Notes under the pieces: generated by a model | What the model was told of the DNA's origin: nothing | Database searches by the model: none | Seen by the model: the letters and a program-made list of their open reading frames with translations, nothing else | Source: Planctomycetota bacterium | GTDB taxonomy: Bacteria; Planctomycetota; Phycisphaerae; UBA1845 | DNA: 7,251 nucleotides | Reading direction: 5' to 3' | Assembly (NCBI GenBank): GCA_024278775.1 | Contig: JAJRSP010000107.1 | Coordinates: forward strand, 1 to 7,251 | Made by a program: the position numbers and the translations under genes | Shown here: in pieces, positions 5,837-7,251 of the stretch | How the letters are laid out: each line of letters starts with the position of its first letter | How positions within the stretch are numbered: position 1 is the stretch's first letter

Positions 5837-6388
5837 ATGGCGTTGCTTCCTATGACGGCTAAGCTGAGACCGCTTATCGAATATCTAGACGGTCTGACTG
5901 GCCGCGCGCCGGTGGAGTCGCTGCAGGCGCAGCTCGAAGCGCTCGACATCACGGTGGAAGACGTGGCCGGGTTTGTGCGCTTTTCCGAGCAGCGCTACCT
6001 GCGCAACCTCGTACATCAGGGCGCGTGGTATCACGTGCTCGCGCTCTGCTGGCGGAGTGGCCAACGTAGTCCGATCCATAACCACGCCGGGTCGACCTGT
6101 GGACTGCGGATTCTGCGCGGTGTCGCCACCGAAACCATTTTCGAGCCCACACCCTCCGGGCTGATCAAGGCGGTTTCGTCGAGCGACATGGGTGTCGGCG
6201 GAGTGGCATCCACGCAGGACGCAGAGATTCACCAAGTGTCCAACCTGCAAAGTGCGGGAGAAGATCTGGTGACGCTACACGTTTATTCGCCGCCGCTGAT
6301 GCGTATGGATACCTATTCACTGATCGATCGCACCGTGGGAGAGTTCCGGCCGATGGTGCTCGAGCACGCTTTGGGAAGCGGCATCTAG
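5837..6388 (+). CDS. cdo: Cysteine dioxygenase (cupin, type I)
   Basis: The 183-residue cupin oxidises L-cysteine with O2 to cysteine sulfinate, using mononuclear iron. The iron ligands are His81 and His83 in SPIHNHAGSTC, and His132 in AEIHQVSN. YLRNLVHQG (54-62) lines up with YTRNLVDQG of mammalian enzymes, and Arg56 corresponds to the Arg that binds the cysteine carboxylate. This favours cysteine dioxygenase over Gln-type mercaptopropionate dioxygenase. Cys88 lies where the thioether-forming Cys sits, and Tyr150 in TLHVYSPP is its expected partner. His148 is kept, while the neighbouring Ser of the mammalian Ser-His-Tyr set is Thr146. Length is typical of bacterial members. The start at 5837 has only a weak purine-rich upstream stretch (GAGAGAAA at 5823-5830); an ATG at 5852 is an alternative. 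A putative sulfur-oxyanion exporter gene follows on the same strand, which fits disposal of cysteine sulfur. Confidence 0.93.
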   Translation: MALLPMTAKLRPLIEYLDGLTGRAPVESLQAQLEALDITVEDVAGFVRFSEQRYLRNLVHQGAWYHVLALCWRSGQRSPIHNHAGSTCGLRILRGVATETIFEPTPSGLIKAVSSSDMGVGGVASTQDAEIHQVSNLQSAGEDLVTLHVYSPPLMRMDTYSLIDRTVGEFRPMVLEHALGSGI

Positions 6389-6428
6389 TGCATTGTGACT
6401 CCAAGTGTTGCGGGTACGGGTCGGTTTT

Positions 6429-6472
6429 CGGAACGCCGCGCAGGCTGAAGCCTGCGGCTCAGGGGCGTTCCG
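6429..6472. repeat. Cruciform repeat downstream of the cysteine dioxygenase gene
   Basis: Outer 9-base inverted repeat CGGAACGCC (6429-6437) with GGCGTTCCG (6464-6472) encloses an 8-bp hairpin CGCAGGCT/AGCCTGCG (6439-6446 with 6449-6456) around a two-base GA turn. The core 'AGGCTGAAGCCTGCGGCTC' type sequence is one I associate with dispersed intergenic repeats in planctomycetes and some other phyla; this is recollection, not a search. It lies 40 bases after the cdo stop codon and could serve as a transcription stop, though no T-run follows. Confidence 0.65.
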
Positions 6473-6523
6473 CACGTCGATCGGTTCATCAAACCGCCAC
6501 GCGGCAACTGATAATGTTCCAGT

Positions 6524-6538
6524 AGGAGCCAGCGCTCC
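6524..6538 (+). promoter_or_regulatory. Shine-Dalgarno inside a small hairpin before the YeiH-family gene
   Basis: AGGAG at 6524-6528 is the only good ribosome-binding sequence before the ATG at 6542. GGAGC (6525-6529) can pair with GCTCC (6534-6538) around CAGC, hiding the site. The linear spacing to the ATG is 13 bases, longer than usual. The sequence could be part of a dispersed repeat instead. Confidence 0.4.
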
Positions 6539-6541
6539 ACA

Positions 6542-7251
6542 ATGGCGATCGACAGCCCACCATCTCCCGATTCCTCTTCGCCGCGGCGTGTGGCCGCGCC
6601 GGCTTCGTATAGCGGAATCAGCGCCGAGGCTCTGTTGTCACTTGGGTGTATGGAGGGTCTCTACGAGCCGATCGTAGCGCCCGTATCGGTGACCGGGGAG
6701 CGATCGAAACGGATCGTTTATTCCGACGGCATCCACGGGGCGGCCTACCCTTCCTTCGATTCGATGGAAGGCATCCCCGGCGTGATGGAGCCGGTGGTCG
6801 AGCGGGCCGCCGCGGCGGAAGAGGCGGCTCGGACCAAAGCGGCGATGCGTCCGGGGTATGCGGTGGCCGGTGTGGTGGCGGGCCTGGCGTATCTGGTTCA
6901 CTACCTGCCGCTCGCGCCGTTTACGGTGACCAGCGGTGCCGGGTCGGTCAGGCATCCCGTGAGCGCGGCCATCATTGCCATTTTGTTGGGTCTGGCGCTG
7001 CGGAACACGATGCGATTGCCGGATTCCATCCGCGCGGGGTGTAAGCGCGTCGTGCGGAAGATGATCCCGATCGCGATTGTCTGCACCGGCGCGGGGATGA
7101 ACCTCAAGGCGTTGGCGGCCATCGGCGTGCCGGCGTTTTTCATCACGATCATCTGCATTGTCATTGCCATCACCGGTTCGTTTTATGTGGGCCGCCTGAT
7201 CGGGCTCAGCTCGAAAACGTCGCTGCTGCTTGGGGCGGGTACCGGTATTTG
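6542..7251 (+). CDS. YeiH/UPF0324 family putative sulfur-oxyanion exporter, partial at its C-terminus
   Basis: The frame is open from ATG 6542 to the right edge (236 residues). An in-frame TAA at 6512-6514 limits the start. After about 100 non-membrane residues come hydrophobic segments at about 107-124, 139-153, 174-186 and 196-215. Typical YeiH (UPF0324) signatures are present: HPVSAAIIAILLGLALRN (138-155), MIPIAIVCTGAGMNL (174-188), and LLLGAGTGI at the window edge, the beginning of the family's GAGTxICG motif. Members are inner-membrane proteins annotated as putative sulfate exporters, and relatives accompany sulfonate breakdown. The neighbouring cysteine dioxygenase fits export of sulfite or sulfate. 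The N-terminal extension is odd, since family proteins usually begin close to the first helix, which would correspond to ATG 6845. That codon lacks a ribosome-binding site, whereas 6542 has AGGAG upstream. Truncation is only by the window. Confidence 0.82.
   Translation, partial: MAIDSPPSPDSSSPRRVAAPASYSGISAEALLSLGCMEGLYEPIVAPVSVTGERSKRIVYSDGIHGAAYPSFDSMEGIPGVMEPVVERAAAAEEAARTKAAMRPGYAVAGVVAGLAYLVHYLPLAPFTVTSGAGSVRHPVSAAIIAILLGLALRNTMRLPDSIRAGCKRVVRKMIPIAIVCTGAGMNLKALAAIGVPAFFITIICIVIAITGSFYVGRLIGLSSKTSLLLGAGTGI

Noticed and set aside
5398..5952. Minus-strand open frame spanning the phosphatase end and cdo start
   Set aside because: Ser/Arg/Pro-rich translation with no motif, crossing two supported genes and the gap between them.

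Overview
The window looks like a GC-rich chromosomal segment from an environmental bacterium, most likely a planctomycete or close relative. That assignment is an inference. It rests on the NapG/MauM-like ferredoxin with an LRPPGA motif, a secreted protein with a cohesin-like domain, an SGNH protein with an N-terminal membrane domain, and abundant hairpin-type intergenic repeats. No rRNA, tRNA, transposase, phage gene or CRISPR array is visible.

Layout. Positions 1-1060 (minus strand) hold a tight two-gene unit: hypoxanthine phosphoribosyltransferase (hpt), then a membrane protein with a bacterial PH-like domain that runs off the left edge. Positions 1061-1421 are non-coding and carry a repeat element built from two inverted 38-nt hairpins whose inner stems differ by compensatory changes. 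Positions 1422-3457 (plus strand) hold a four-cluster ferredoxin whose 3' end overlaps a membrane-anchored SGNH-type protein. Positions 3458-3606 separate convergent genes and contain two hairpins. Positions 3607-4515 (minus strand) encode a secreted protein with a SecD-P1-like segment followed by a cohesin-like domain. Positions 4516-5086 are a long intergenic region with an AT-rich core and candidate divergent promoters. Positions 5087-5635 (plus strand) encode an exported histidine phosphatase. Positions 5837-6388 encode a cysteine dioxygenase. A cruciform repeat follows at 6429-6472. From 6542 to the right edge runs a YeiH/UPF0324 family putative sulfur-oxyanion exporter with an unusually long N-terminal extension.

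How the genes may work together. The clearest functional link is cysteine dioxygenase next to the YeiH-family transporter: cysteine is oxidised to cysteine sulfinate, which yields sulfite or sulfate, and the transporter could export it. The ferredoxin/SGNH overlap suggests translational coupling of two proteins with no obvious shared chemistry. hpt and the PH-like gene are three bases apart and probably co-transcribed. Two genes, at the extreme left and right, are truncated by the window and were found by direct translation. I did not see a large undescribed system. The most unusual structures are the paired covarying hairpins, the SecD-P1-like/cohesin-like fusion, and the sulfur gene pair with its extended transporter.
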